Below are positions 11,503 to 24,308 of a DNA stretch of 64,000 nt, piece after piece; within the stretch, counting starts at the first letter, position 1, and every line of letters begins with the position of its first letter. The stretch covers positions 99,057,488 to 99,121,487 of the forward strand of contig CM060984.1 in the NCBI GenBank assembly GCA_030765065.1, read 5' to 3'. The notes beneath the pieces are model-generated. The model was not told where the DNA came from. It saw nothing but the letters and a program-made list of their open reading frames with translations, and ran no database searches. The stretch comes from Deroplatys truncata (Eukaryota > Arthropoda > Insecta > Mantodea > Mantidae). The position numbers were made by a program, and so were the translations under genes.

Positions 11503-12344
11503 TCTCTCGTACCTAGTAGGTAGAGAAGGTATTGCATTCCCCCAAAAAATTCGACGTCGAGATTTCACCAGAAATACAAGTTTTGAAGCGCTCTGAATAA
11601 AAAAAAGCATTTTTGGAAACATGTCCGTATGTGTGTGTGTCTGTTTGTGAACAGCATATCTCAAAAACGAAAAGTCGGATAAACACCAAACTTGGAATTT
11701 AAGTTTAGTATCTTCCAAGGATGCGACATCAAGGTTTTCATGAAAATTCCCACTCTAACTACCCTTTTCATGGAACAGTATAGAAAATTTTGATTTTCTA
11801 AAAAATGGCTCAAACGGCTTTGATTAAAATACCATATATGAAACATATTTACATGACAAAATATATAACTTGCATTTCCTGGGAGCTTAGGAAGTCCTCT
11901 TCATTCGGAAAGCATTGTATAATGTTATATATAAACGTTAACGATACACGAAAACGTACCAGAATAAAAATGTAGATATCTTTAAAACACACAGTTTACT
12001 TAAAATCAGCTTTTTTTGTGGCATAAGGAGCTTCTGAGGTATGCATTATTAAAGGTTTGAATTGTTCAATGCTTGTCATTCTTTTAAAATCCCATCGATT
12101 TTCATTTGTTTCTCGCGATTGCATTGAAACAGTATGGAATTTTAAGGCAGCGTATCTCGCCCAGTTTTTTAACATCTGACTATCGCTGTTCTTGTATTTA
12201 TAACGAAATGTATCATGTACCTATTTTTGCAACGGTTTATTTGGACCAAATATAGTAGATAGAAAAATAAGCTTTAGTAAGAATAGTCTGTATACTCACT
12301 AATAAAAATGGAGGGTGTAGAAAGTCATGTAAATATATCACATC
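11503..12344 (-). mobile_element. Family A repeat, old subfamily, near full length
   Basis: Antisense copy. It opens TCTCTCGTACCTAGTAGG, has a short TG block near 11628-11645, and closes GTGTAGAAAGTCATGTA then TCACATCAGG. It is followed directly by another antisense copy. Confidence 0.7.
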
Positions 12345-12349
12345 AGGTT

Positions 12350-13064
12350 TTTTAGAAATAGGTCCATGTTTATGTGTGTGTGTGTGTGTGTGTCTGTCAA
12401 CAGCATAACTCAAAAACTAAAAGTTTGATAAAGACCAAACTTGGTATTTCAGTTCAATACCATCCAAAGATGTGACACGAAGATTTTCAAGAAAATTCTA
12501 CCATCACAAACTACCGTTTACATAGAAGAATTTTCGAAATTTTTTATTTTATAAAAAATGGCTCTAACAATTTTGATTAAAATACCACATATTGAAGGCA
12601 TTTACATGCCAAATAAAATGTTTATCTTGAATTTTCTCGGAAAATAGACCAAAATTTCTAATAGACGAAAACGTACTACACAAAATTAGATCTATCTAAA
12701 ACACGCAATTTATTTCAAATAATTTTTGTGGCATCAGCCATTTCTGAGATGTCCGTTGTTAATGGTTCGAATTGTTCAATGCTTAGCCATTTTATTTTAA
12801 ATCCTGTCGATTTTCAATTGCTTCTCATGATGTCACTGAAAGAATATGAAATTTTTGGATCAGGCGTATAGCGTCCATTTCTAAAACATTTAACTATCGC
12901 TATTCTCTTTTTCTATAACGAAATGATAATTTAGCTATTTCTGGAATGGTTTATTTCGATTATAATGAAGTATATAGGATAATAAACTTTCGTAAGAATA
13001 ACTTGTATATGCACTAATAAACGACATAGGGTAGAGAAAGTCATATGAGTGTAACACATCAGAT
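12350..13064 (-). mobile_element. Family A repeat, old subfamily, lacking its 3' end
   Basis: It begins TTTTAGAAATAGGTCCATG just outside the TG block and ends GTAGAGAAAGTCATATGAG then ACACATCAGA. The same internal breakpoint occurs in the copy at 16741, so this may be a preferred insertion site for sister elements. Confidence 0.7.
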
Positions 13065-13069
13065 TGTTT

Positions 13070-13762
13070 TCTAAATTTGGGTTATTTCATTGTAGTTTTC
13101 GCCCTTGAACACATCAGCATGGAGAAGCCAAATATTCCGAGAGAGTATTACTTTCTCTGCTTAGGTAGACAGTAGATTGTCTTAGTAGATTCTCAACAGA
13201 ACTTAGAGGTTGCTTTTAACATTCTAAAATTTAAATTAGCTGTCTTGAATAGTTTCTTAGAAAACGGGACATGTATGCAGAAAATGCCATTCACAGAAAA
13301 AGCTGGTCAAAGCAAAAATGAAGAAAACAAGCTCGCATATATTTGTATAGAAAGAAACTACATCGCTTGAGAATACAGAAGCTTCCAAATTTAATAGTAG
13401 TGCCAGTTCGTGGAACAAAACTTGCTCTAAAAGATAGGCTAGATTTCTCTACTCCAAAGTGTGTAAGAGCTGTGCTTTTTTTCTTTGAAGTGGTGCCGAA
13501 TCCACAGTACCAATGGCAGATGCAGTATCATTTTAAAAATGTATATTTTAAATATAAGTATTGTGCTTAAAGTGATAAAATAAGCACCAATTAAAGATAA
13601 AACTCCAATTTATAAGATCGCAGAAAAAACTAAGAATGTCATTCTTCGTGGTTTTCGCCATATAAGGCGTTTCCGTAAGAGGAGGCTAAATAGCGAAAAA
13701 TTACAACAAAATATAATTGCTCTTAGTGCGAACATTTCATGTACATTTATTTATTTATTTTT
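13070..13762. other. No recognisable gene
   Basis: It contains a short ACTTTCTCTGC fragment near 13150 and a motif-less 75-codon frame (13343-13570). Confidence 0.4.
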
Positions 13763-13823
13763 ACTTTCTCTACTACGTATAATAAGCAGGGAAAGCATTA
13801 CATTCCACCCAAAAATTCGATAC
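13763..13823 (-). mobile_element. Family A 3'-end fragment, probable split host of the following array
   Basis: Antisense 3' end from ACTTTCTCTACTACG to AATTCGATAC, cut abruptly by sense 5' sequence. The antisense copy at 16741-17456 begins about 65 bp further along the same consensus. The sense array between them therefore probably interrupted one antisense copy, with a small deletion. Confidence 0.6.
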
Positions 13824-14050
13824 TCACATGACTTTCTCTACTCTTGTACAAATTATTTTTATAAAAGCTTATTCTCCATATGCTTCATGTTAATCGAGAT
13901 ATCGAGATGTTAATCTTATTGATAATTTTCTTGTAGATGCAAGGGGAATATGGTAGGTTTTAAGCGATAGTCAAATATTTTAACGCTGGTTGCTATGTGG
14001 CGCATTCCATTCTCTTTGCATGTCCAGGACATAAAAGAAATCTGATGTGT
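13824..14050 (+). mobile_element. Family A repeat, 5' part only
   Basis: Sense 5' sequence (TCACATGACTTTCTCTACTC) up to GTCCAGGACATAAAAGAAA, where another complete copy starts. It is broken at the same consensus position as the copy at 14978. Confidence 0.7.
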
Positions 14051-14780
14051 TACACTCGCATGACTTTCTCTACTCTTGTACAAACTATGTTTACAAACGC
14101 TTATTCTCCATCTACTTCATGTTAATCGAGATAAACATTTGCAGAGTCTATCTTATTGCTAATTTTCTTGTAGATGTAAGGGGAATATATATTTACAAGG
14201 GCAATATAGAAATACAGTAGCCTTTAAGCACATACATATCTCTTAATAGGTGGTTGCTAGGTGCAGCACCATTCCCTTTGCCACAGATGATAACTCTTTG
14301 CATATCCAAGACAAAAAAATGAATAACGAATTCCCATTTTTGAAAATAAGTATTGAAAATTTAAGGGAATAACAAGCAATATCTCAAGCAATGGTTCACT
14401 CAACAAAAATGTATGACATAAATTGTGTATTTTAACGCGATCTACATTTTTTGTGTAGTAAAATTTTGTCTATCTCTTATGGTTTAACAGTTATGCAAAA
14501 GTCGTTCACAATGGAAATACTTTTGGAGACATTCCCAGAAAATTCAAGATATACATTTTATTTGTCATGAAAATATCTTAAACCTATGATATTTTAATCA
14601 AAATCGTTAGAGCCATTTTTGAGAAAATTAAACTTTTCGAAAAATCTTTCATGTAAAGGGTAATCCTGGGGTGGGGGGATTTTCTTGAAAACCTTCGTGT
14701 CGCATTTCTGGAAGATACTGAATCTAAATACCAAGTTTGGTGTTTATCCGACTGTTCGTTTCTGAGTTATGCTGTTTACA

Positions 14781-14819
<39 letters not shown>

Positions 14820-14972
14820 CCAGACACACAGACACACACACGGACATGTTTCCAAAAATGCTTTTTTTGGATTCAGGGTGTCTCAAAACATGTATTTCCG
14901 GTGAAATCTCGGTATCGAATTTTTGAGTGGAATACAATACATCCCCTACTTACTGTACGTAGTAGAGAAAGT
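14051..14972 (+). mobile_element. Family A repeat, variant with extra internal block, full length (922 bp)
   Basis: TCTGATGTGTTACACTCGC to GTAGTAGAGAAAGT. It carries an extra block near 14180-14300 (TTTACAAGGGCAATATAG, AGCACATACATATCTC) that is shared only with the copy starting at 14978. It contains a CA microsatellite at 14782-14820. Confidence 0.75.
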
Positions 14973-14977
14973 AAAAA

Positions 14978-15256
14978 TCTGATGTGTTACACTCATATGA
15001 CTTTCTCTACTCTTGTACAAACTATGTTTACAAACGCTTATTCTCCACCTACTTCATGTTAATCGAGATAAACATTTGCAGACTCTACCTTATTGCTAAT
15101 TTTCTTGTAGAGGTAAGGGGAACATATATTTACAAGAGCAATATAGAAGTACAGTAGCCTTTAAGCACATACATATCTCTTAATAGCTGGTTGCTAGGTG
15201 CAGCACCATTCCCTTTGCCACAGATTATAACTCTTTGCATATCCAAGACAAAAAAA
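14978..15256 (+). mobile_element. Family A repeat, extra-block variant, 5' part
   Basis: Near-duplicate of the 5' part of 14051-14972, beginning immediately after that copy's AAAAA. It is interrupted at ATCCAAGACAAAAAAA by a complete copy and apparently resumes at 16108. Confidence 0.75.
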
Positions 15257-16102
15257 TCTGATGTGTTACACTCACATGACTTTCTCTACTCTTGTACAAT
15301 CTATTTTTACAAACGCCTATTCTCCATATGCTTTATGTTAATGGAGATATCGAGATGTTAATCTTATTGCTAATTTTCTTGCAGATGCAAGGGGAATATG
15401 GTAGCTTTTAAGCGATGGTCAAATATTTTAACGCTGGTTGCTATGCGGCGCATTCCATTCTCTTTGCAAGTCCAGGACATAAAAAAATGAATAACGAATT
15501 TGAGAAAAAGTATAAGTATTGGAAAATTTAAGGGAATAACAAGCAATATCTCGAAAACGGTTCACTCAACAAAAGAAATGTATATGACATAAGTTGTTTA
15601 TTTTAACGAGATCTACATTTTTTGTGTAGTAAAAGTTTGTCTATCTCTTATGGTTTACCAGTTATGCAAAACTCGTTCACAATGAAGAATACTTTTGGAG
15701 ACATTCCCAGAAAATTCGAGATATACATTTCATTTCTCATGACATTATCTTAAACATATGATATTTTAATCAAAATCGTTAGAGCCATTTTTGAGAAAAA
15801 AATTTTTTCGAAAAATGTTCCATGTAAAGGGTAGTCTGGGGTGGGGGGATTTTCTTGAAAACCTTCGTGTCGCATCTCTGGAAGATACTGAACCTAAATA
15901 CCAAGTTTGGTGTTTATCCGACTGTTCGTTTTTGAGTTATGCTGTTCACAGACACACACAGACACACACACGGACATGTTTCCAAAAATGCTTTTTTTGG
16001 ATTCAGGAGGTCTCAAAACATGTATTTCCGGTGAAATCTCGGTATCGAATTTTTGGGTGGAATGCAATACTTCCCCTACTTACTATACGTAGTAGAGAAA
16101 GT
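15257..16102 (+). mobile_element. Family A repeat, young, full length (846 bp), nested
   Basis: A complete copy from TCTGATGTGTTACACTCAC to GTAGTAGAGAAAGT. The uninterrupted version of the target (ACAAAAAAATGAATAACG) is present at 14311, so this insertion is bounded precisely. The host A-run is found on both sides, consistent with a short A-rich target duplication. Confidence 0.85.
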
Positions 16103-16107
16103 AAAAA

Positions 16108-16735
16108 TGAATAACGAATTCCCATTTGAGAAAATAAGTATTGGAAAATTTAAGGGAATAACAAGCAATATCTCGAAAATGATTCACTCAACAAAAAAAT
16201 TGTATATGACATAAATTGTGTATTTTAACGTGATCTACATTATTTGTGTAGTAAACTTTTGTTTATCTCTTATAGTTTACCAATTATGCAAAAGTCGTTC
16301 ACAATGAAGAATACTTTTGGAGACATTCCGAGAAATTTCGAGATTACATTTCATTTGTCATGAAAATATCTTAAACATATGATATTTTAATCAAAATCGT
16401 TAGAGCCATTTTTGAGAAAATTAAAATTTTCGAAAAATGTTCCATATAAAGGGTAATCTGGGGTGGGGGATTTTCTTGAAAACCTTCGTATCGCATCTCT
16501 GGAAGATACTGAAACTAAATACCAAGTTTGGTGTATATCCGACTGTTCGTTTGTGAGTTATGCTGTTCACAGACAGACACACAAACACACAGACAGACAC
16601 ACACGGACATGTTTCTAAAAATGCTTTTTTTGGATTCAGTGGGTCTGAAAACATGTATTTCCGGTGAAATCTCGGTATCGAATTTTTGGGTGGAATACAA
16701 TACTTCCCCTACTTACTATACGTAGTAGAGAAAGT
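16108..16735 (+). mobile_element. Family A repeat, 3' part resumed after nested insertion
   Basis: It starts TGAATAACGAATTCCCATTT, exactly where the copy at 14978-15256 (or the one at 13824) broke off, and ends GTAGTAGAGAAAGT. Confidence 0.75.
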
Positions 16736-16740
16736 AAAAA

Positions 16741-17456
16741 TAGAAAAAGGCCCATGTGTATGTCTGTGTGTGTGTGTATGTGTGTGTCTATGAATAGCAT
16801 AACTCAATAACTAAAAGTCAGATCAACACCAAATTTGGTAGTTAAGTTCCGTACCTTCCTAAGATGCGACACGAAGATTTTTAAGAAAATCCCCACCCCA
16901 GACTATCCTTAACATGGAATATTTTTAGAAAATTTTGATTTTCTCAAAAATACCCCTGTCGATTTTGATTAAAGTAAATATGTTTAAGATATTTTCATGG
17001 CAAATGAAATGTATCTCTGGAACTTTCTAGAAATGTCCCCAAAAGTCGTCTTCATTCTGAATGACTTTTGCACAACTGGGAAACCATAAGAGATAGACAA
17101 AATTTTACTACACAAAAAATGTAGATCGCTTTAAAACTTGCCATTTATGTCACATCTTTTTTTGTGGAGGAAACCATTTCCAAGATATTCCTTGTTATTT
17201 ATTGAATTGAAATTCGTTATTTATTTTTTTTTCTGGACATGCAAATAGAATGGAATTATTCACAAAGCGACCAATTCTTAAAAAATTTGACTATCGCTTA
17301 AAGCCTACCATATTTCTCTTGCATCTACAAGAAAATTAGCAACAAGATAATTTCTGCAAAAGTTTATCTGGATTGACATGAAGTAGATGGAGAATAATCG
17401 TTTCTAAAAATAGTTTATACAAGAGTAGAGAAAGTCGTGTGAGTGCAACACATCAG
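16741..17456 (-). mobile_element. Family A repeat, old, remainder of split copy
   Basis: Antisense copy starting TAGAAAAAGGCCCATGTGT at the TG block and ending GTAGAGAAAGTCGTGTGAG then AACACATCAGG. It is probably continuous with 13763-13823 before the sense array landed. Confidence 0.7.
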
Positions 17457-17890
17457 GTTTTTATTTAAGGATCTCACCCGAAATTGGTTTGACATAAAGA
17501 CATAGAATAACAATAACATACAAAGATTCTTAAATGAAAAAATACATTAAAATTTGTAGGCCCATCAAATGGAATATAAAATCTGTACAATAGTTTGTCC
17601 ATCTTGAAATAGCTATATGTTAACTGAATGTAATTTACATAATAAACTAGAAGCAGTAAATAGGAGCGGAGTTGGGAACTTCTAATACCATATAAATATT
17701 TTCGAAGAATGACAACTGAATGTTTTATAATGCATATTACAACGTTGGTCTGTAATTGCTTATCAGTTTTGCTTACCAATCTCTCCAATTAACAATAAAT
17801 TCTGAAATGGTACCATGTGATCCGAAAAAATACCAGTCACTTTAATGTAATTAAGGTTGTATTTGTTTAGAAAATATGGTATTGTATTCT
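17457..17890. other. No recognisable feature
   Basis: AT-rich spacer with a motif-less 104-codon minus frame (17474-17788). Confidence 0.4.
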
Positions 17891-17894
17891 TTTT

Positions 17895-18750
17895 ACTTTC
17901 TCTACTACGTATAGTAAGTAGGGGAAGTATTGCATTCCACCCAAAAATTCGATACCGAGATTTCACCGGAAATACATGTTTTGAGACCTCCTGAATCCAA
18001 AAAAAGCATTTTTGGAAACATGTCCGTGTGTGTGTCTGTGTGTGTGTGTGTGTCTGTGAACAGCATAACTCAAAAACTAACAGTCGGATAAACACCAAAC
18101 TTGGTATTTACGTTCAGTATCTTCCAGAGATGCGACACGAAGATTTTCAAGAAAATCCCCCCACCCCAGACTACCCTTTACATGGAACATTTTTCGAAAA
18201 TTTTAATTTTCTCAAAAATGGCTCTAACGATTTTGATTAAAATATCATATGTTTAAGATAATGTCATGAGAAATGAAATGTATATCTCGAAATTTCTGGG
18301 AATGTCTCCAAAAGTAGTCTTCATTGTGAACGACTTTTTCATAACTGGTAAACCATAAGAGATAGACAAAATTTTACTACACAAAAAATGTAGACCGCGT
18401 TAAAGTACACAACTTATGTTATATACATTTCTTTTGTTGAGTGAACCGTTTTCGAGATATTGCTTGTTATTTCCTTAAATTTTCCAATCCTAATACTTTT
18501 TCTCAAATGCGTTATTCATTTTTTTTATGTCCTGGACATGCAAAGAGAATGGAATGCGTCACATAGCAACCAGCGATAAAATATTTGACTATCGTTTAAA
18601 AGCTACCATATTTTCCTTGCATCTACAAGAAAATTACCAATAAGATTGACATCTCGATATCTCGATTAACATGAAGCATATGGAGAATAGGCGTTTGTGA
18701 AATTAGGTTGTACAAGAGTAGAGAAAGTTATGTGAGTGTAACACATCAGA
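17895..18750 (-). mobile_element. Family A repeat, young, full length (856 bp)
   Basis: ACTTTCTCTACTACGTATAG to ACACATCAGA, flanked by ATTCTTTTT on the left and TTTTTTTCTA on the right. It is not nested in another copy, so it is a useful reference for termini. Confidence 0.8.
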
Positions 18751-18808
18751 TTTTTTTCTATGTTATCTTCCAAAGGCTGGGTATTTAATATTTCGAATCC
18801 TACTTTTT

Positions 18809-19650
18809 ACTTTCTCTACCGCGTACATAGTAGGTAGAGAAGGTATTGCATTGCACCCAAAAATTTTATACCAAGATTTCCCCGGAAAAACATGTTTTGA
18901 GGCCCCTAATTCCAAATAAAGATTTTTTGGAAACGTGTCCGTGTGTTTCTTTGAACAGCATATCTCAAAACCGAACTTGGTATTTGAGTTGAATATCTTC
19001 CAAGGATGCGACACAAAGGTTTTCAAGAAAATACTCCTGCCCCCAACTACCTTTTACATGGAACATTTTTCGAAAATGTTGATTTTCTAAAAAACTGGCT
19101 CTAACGATTTAATTAAAATACCGTATATGGAAGACATTTACGTGATAAATAAAATTTACATCTTGAATTTTCAGGGCATAGCCTAGGAAGTCCTCTTCAT
19201 TCGGAAGGATTTTGTATAACCTTACATAATTGGTAAACGTTAGGTGATAAACGAAAACATACCACACAAAAAATGCAGGTCTCCTAGAATACACAATTTA
19301 TTTAAAGTGAGTCTTTTTGTGGCATAAGCCGTTTTTGAAATATCCATTATTAAAGGTTCGAATTGTTCAATAGTCATTGTTTTCAAGTTCCATAGATTTT
19401 CAGTTGTTTCTCGCGATTGCTTGGAAACAGTATGGAAGTTTAAGACAAACATGTAGCGTGCAGTTCTTAAACATTTGACTATCGCTGTTCACTTTGTGTC
19501 TATAACAAAATGTGTAATGTAGCTATTTCTGCAAAGATTTATTTGGATTAAAATAAGGTAGAAGGCGGAACAAGCTTTAGTAAGAATAGTTTGTACACAA
19601 ACTAATAAAGATCCAGGGTAGAGAAAATCATGTGAACGTATCACATCAGA
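18809..19650 (-). mobile_element. Family A repeat, old, near full length
   Basis: Antisense copy from ACTTTCTCTACCGCGTACATAG to TCACATCAGA. Its TG block has nearly vanished (CGTGTCCGTGTGTTTC). Confidence 0.75.
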
Positions 19651-19659
19651 TATTTTGGA

Positions 19660-20350
19660 GATACTTTCGAACATGTGACGCGAGAAACGCAAGCTAACAA
19701 ACGACCGATGATTATTAGTTTTATTGTTTCTCGCATAGCAGCAACATGTGCTTCATTTGTAACAACCGTAGCCAACCTCTGAAAAAAAATTCCCATACAT
19801 GTGCACAACAATCTGGAAGCGAGTAACATCCGGTCTTTTTTGAAAATTCCGGACTACGCTTTCTCTCGGGTTTTATTGCTTTACAATCACGGTCATGTAG
19901 TGAAGTAGAATTTATTTTAGTGTGAGAAGCCAGGTTTGTGTGTTCCTGGAGATATTCTTGCAAATAATAAAACTTTTAGAAATGGCTGATCCGATCTGTC
20001 GGTTAACCTCAATGATACAGAGAACACCTAGATGCTTACATTTGTCAGTATTTGTGGCATCCTGTCACCAAAAACCGTATGGCAGACCCTTTCCAGGAAC
20101 TAATAGAATACATTAGGCAGGTCTAACCTGTGGTGTAGTGATTATGTTTAGTTAAACTGTAGGCTAGGCGTAGTTAAATTAACGAGTTAGTGTTTAGTGT
20201 ACTAGCTGTCAGCATAATTTAGGAACAATGTTTATAATTATATAGTTACTGTAATTTAGTGACAAAAACATTACTTTGAGTGATGCAAGACAGAATTTGG
20301 TTGCCCTGCATGCTTCTATATGGCTACATGCGCAATAAGTAAATAAATAA
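19660..20350. other. Unassigned, possible LINE or SINE 3' end
   Basis: No coding frame with a motif. The segment ends in an A-rich tail with AAAT repeats (20335-20357), of the kind left by retroposons, into which a family A copy inserted. No reverse transcriptase is visible. Confidence 0.3.
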
Positions 20351-20356
20351 AAATAA

Positions 20357-21149
20357 TCTGATGTGTTCCACTCACATGACTATCTCTACTCTTGTACAAA
20401 CTACTTTTACAAACGCTTATTCCCCATATGCTTCTTGTTAATCGAGATATCGAGATGTTAAGCTTATTGGTAATTGGTAGGCTTTAGGCGATAGTCAACT
20501 AGTTTAAGAGCTGGTTGCTATGTGGCGCAATCCATTCTCTTTGCATGTCCAGTACGTAAAAAAATGAATAACGAATTGCCCTTTGAGAAAAAGTATTGAC
20601 AATTTTAAGGGAATAACAAGCAATATCTGGAAATGGTTCACTCAACAACAAAAAATGCATATGACATAAATTGTGTATTTTAACGCGATCTACATTTTTT
20701 GTGTAGTAAAATTTTGTCTATCTCTTATGGTTTACCAGTTATGCAAAAGTCGTTCACAATGAAGAATACTTCTGGAGACATTCCCAGAAAAAACCAATAT
20801 ATACATTTTATTTTTTATGAAAATATCTTAAACATATGTTATTTTAATCAAAGTCGTTATAGCCATTTTTGAGAAAATTAAAATTTTCGAAAAATGTTCC
20901 ATGTAAAGGGTAATCTGGGGTGGGGGATTTTCTTGAAAACCTTCGTGTCGCATCTCTGAAAGATACTGAACCTAAATACCAAGTTTGGTGTTTATCCGAC
21001 AGACACACAGACACAAACGGATATGTTTCCAAACATGCTTTTTTTGGATTCAGGGAGTCTCAAAACATATATTTCCGGTGAAATCTCGGTATCGAAGTTT
21101 TGGGTGGAATACAATACTTCCCCTACTTACTATACGTAGTAGAGAAAGT
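20357..21149 (+). mobile_element. Family A repeat, young, full length with short CA block (793 bp)
   Basis: TCTGATGTGTTCCACTCAC to GTAGTAGAGAAAGT. About 30 bp including TTCGTTTTTGAGTTATGC is missing before the CA block. Flanks are AAATAAT on the left and AATTATAAGG on the right, compatible with an AAT duplication. Confidence 0.8.
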
Positions 21150-22026
21150 AATTATAAGGCTTAAATTATGTTAATAAAAGTTTTCCAACATGAAATCATC
21201 CAAATAAATAATTCTACTGTAAACATACTATCCAAAGAATGTGAAACTGTACTTCGAAAAAATATGCCACAGACGTTAGACGTAGAAAAATCTCGAGTCA
21301 TATGTTATAAAGTTGAGCCGATATTTTAATATAACTTTCCGAAAAATCTCTGGATGATCACGATGAAGCCGACAGATATTCACACTGTGATGTCAAAAAT
21401 TGTTTCTGATTGAACGTAAGCATAGAAACATCTCGCAGCAATTTAAAGAAACCACCTTGATCCTTCAAATGGCGTGATTTATTTCTTTGCTAGATAATGA
21501 GAAATACACGTTAGTATGAAACGTAGCATCTATAGAGAATTCCTTTGAAGTTTTTAACCTGAAAAACAAATTCAATACAAATGGTAAAATCGTTAGCAGT
21601 GTGCAGTTATGCACGCTATTAATCCCTACTGATGAAAGCTCCAGCATATCATCCACAGCGTTTCCATAACTCCTCCCTATTTGTGTGACGTAAGTGGATT
21701 TGAAAGGGGACGTGGCGTCCCTTATGAAATTCACATTAGACATCTTGGGGAGATCCCTTCACATTGTGTTCCCATTCAGGTCCTATCAGCTGCAAGAAGG
21801 TGAAACCATGTCATTGAGAAATGTTATCTCTAATTGATAAATCGAGTACTGCAGCTGTCGTGGACTCGATACCAGAATAATGAACTTGTACTTGACGTCT
21901 GCGCACCTGCCTTTCATTTGAATTTCGCCGACTGCGTTAACAGCAAGCTGTTTCTGCGGACACAGTATTTTGTGAAGAGAACTTCAGTATTAACAGCTGT
22001 GCCTTATCAACGAATTCATTTTTATT
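21150..22026. other. No recognisable gene or element
   Basis: A 92-codon minus frame (21465-21743) and a 108-codon plus frame (21834-22160, partly within family A) lack motifs. Confidence 0.4.
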
Positions 22027-22133
22027 ACATTCTCTACCACCTAGGCAAGAGGAAGTATTCCAGCCGAAAATTCGTACTCGAGATTTCACCTGAAATACAT
22101 GTTTTGAGACCCCTGAATAAAACGAGCATTTTT
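22027..22133 (-). mobile_element. Family A old copy, 3'-end piece, interrupted
   Basis: Antisense from ACATTCTCTACCACC to CGAGCATTTTT, where a young copy begins. It probably continues at 22975. Confidence 0.65.
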
Positions 22134-22969
22134 ACTTTCTCTATTACGTATAGTAAGTAGGGGAAGTATTGTATTCCACCCAAAAATTCGATACCGAGAT
22201 TTCACCGGAAATATATGTTTTGAGGCCCCCTGAATCCAAAAAAAATTTTTTTGGAAACATGTCCGTGTGTGTGTCTGTGAACAGCATAACTCAGCAACGA
22301 ACAGTCGGATAAACTCCCAACTTGGTATTTAGGTTCAGTATCTTCCAGAGATGCGACACGAAGGTTTTCAAGAAAATCCCCCCACCTCAGATTACCCTTT
22401 ACATGGAACATTTTTCGAAAATTTTAATTTTCTCAGAAATGGCTATAACGATTTTGATTAAAATTTTATATATTTAAGATATTTTCATGACAAATAAAAT
22501 GTATATCTTGAATTTTCTGGGAATGTCTCCAAACGTATTCTTCATTGTGAACGACTTTTGCATAACTGGTAAACCATAAGAGACAGACAAAATTTTAAAT
22601 TTTACTACACAAAAAATGTAGATCGCGTTAAAATACACAATTTATGTCATATACATTTTTTTTTGTTGAGTGAAACATTTTCCAGATATTGCTTGTTATT
22701 CCCTTAAATTTTCCAATACTTGTACTTTTTCTCAAATGAGAATTCGTTATTCATTTTTTTTGTCCTGGTAATGCAAAGAGAATGGAATACTCCACATAGC
22801 AAGCAGCTCTTAAAACATTTGACTATCGCTTATTCCCCTTGAACCTACAGGAAATTGGCAATAAGATTAACATCTCGATATCTCGATTAAAATGGAGTAT
22901 ATAGAGAATAAGAGTTTGTAAAAATAGTTTTTACAAGAATATAGAAAGTCATGTGGGTGCAACACATCG
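22134..22969 (-). mobile_element. Family A repeat, young, full length, nested (836 bp)
   Basis: ACTTTCTCTATTACGTATAG to AACACATCG, inserted at the GCATTTTT tract of an older antisense copy. Confidence 0.75.
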
Positions 22970-22974
22970 AGAGT

Positions 22975-23420
22975 TCTTTTCATTACTTTGTTATTTTCTC
23001 AAAACTGGCCCAAACATGCTTAAGATCTTTATATGGCAAATAAATTGCATACTCAGTTTTCTAGAAATAGGTTATGAGGTCTTCATTCAGAATTAATTTT
23101 GTATAATTTTGTAACGGTAAACTATGAGACCCACAAAAAGCGCTACATGAAAAATGTAAATCTTGTTAAAACACGAAATTGATGCCAAATAATATTATTT
23201 GGAATTAACCGTTTCAAGATATGCGCTGATACTGTTTTGAATTTTCAAAAGCTTCGTAAGTTTTTGAAGTGCTGGTAGTCATTCAGTTGTTTTCGTGGCC
23301 AAGCAAAGAGAGTAATTTCGAAGCCAGCATATAGGGACCTGCATTTTAAGCATTAGACTGCCGCTTGAGCCGGCAGTATCCCTCTCGTACTTATAACGAA
23401 ATGTGTAATGAAAGCAAAAC
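22975..23420 (-). mobile_element. Family A old copy, remainder after nested insertion
   Basis: Diverged antisense interior (TTATTTTCTCAAAACTGG, TTTATATGGCAAATAAATTG) ending near ATAACGAAATGTGTAATG. The region covering its TG block is lost. Confidence 0.55.
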
Positions 23421-23424
23421 GTAT

Positions 23425-24262
23425 CTGATGTGTTACATCATATGACATTCTCTACCCTCTATCGCTTATTATTGGGTATACAAACTGTTCCTACTAAAGC
23501 TGATTTTTCTATCCACTTCATTTTAATCCAAATAAGCCTTTGCAGTAATAGCTATATTATGCATTTCATTATGGACACAAAGGGAACGGTGGTAGTCAAA
23601 TGTTTAAGAACCGGACGCTATACGCGGCCTTAAAATTCCATACTTTTTTCATGCAACCGCGAGAAAAAACTAAAAATCGACGGGACATGAAAAGAATGAT
23701 CAAGTATTGAACACATCGAAGCATTAATAACGGATATCTGGAAAATGGCTGTTACCATAACAGAAGTTATTTGAAATAAATTGTGTATTTTAAAGAGATC
23801 TATATTTTGTGTGTAGTACGTTTTCGTCTATCGCTTAATGTTTACCAATTATACAAGACGGATAAACATCTTGAAAGTTGAAGAAACACTTCATTTTTCA
23901 TATAAATATCTTAAATATATGGTATTTTAATCAAAATGTTAGATCTTTTTTGGAAAATCAAAATTTTCGATAAATGTTCCATGAAAAGTGTAGTTTGGGG
24001 TGGGGAATTCTCTTGAAAACCTTCGTCTCGCATCTTTGAAAGATACTGAACCTAAATACAGAGTTTGGTATTTATCCAGCTTTTCGTTTTTGAGTTATGC
24101 TATTCACAGGCAATGCCGTGCGCGCGCACGCAACGGACCTTTTTCTAAAGGTGTTTTTTTGGATTCAGGGGCCTCAAAACATGTATTTGCGGTGAAATAT
24201 CGGTATTGAATTTTTGGGTGCAATACATTTACATTCTTAATTATTATGTACGTGGTAGAAAA
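23425..24262 (+). mobile_element. Family A repeat, old, near full length
   Basis: Sense copy from CTGATGTGTTACATCATATG to ACGTGGTAGAAAAAT. The CA block is replaced by GCGCGCGCACGC (24119-24130). Confidence 0.75.
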
Positions 24263-24308
24263 ATGTCTACTCTCCATTAACATGAATTAGATAGAAACAA
24301 AATATGTT

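Noticed and set aside
15257-16102. Family A as a Helitron (5' TC, nested A-T insertions)
   Set aside because: The 3' end lacks CTRR and a stem-loop just inside it, and flanking A runs differ between insertions.
15791-16114. A 100-residue frame (MFHVKG...) recurring at several loci, for example 22202, 36019 and 46651
   Set aside because: It recurs because family A copies are similar. It crosses the CA microsatellite, shifts frame among copies and is destroyed in old ones, so there is no sign of coding selection.
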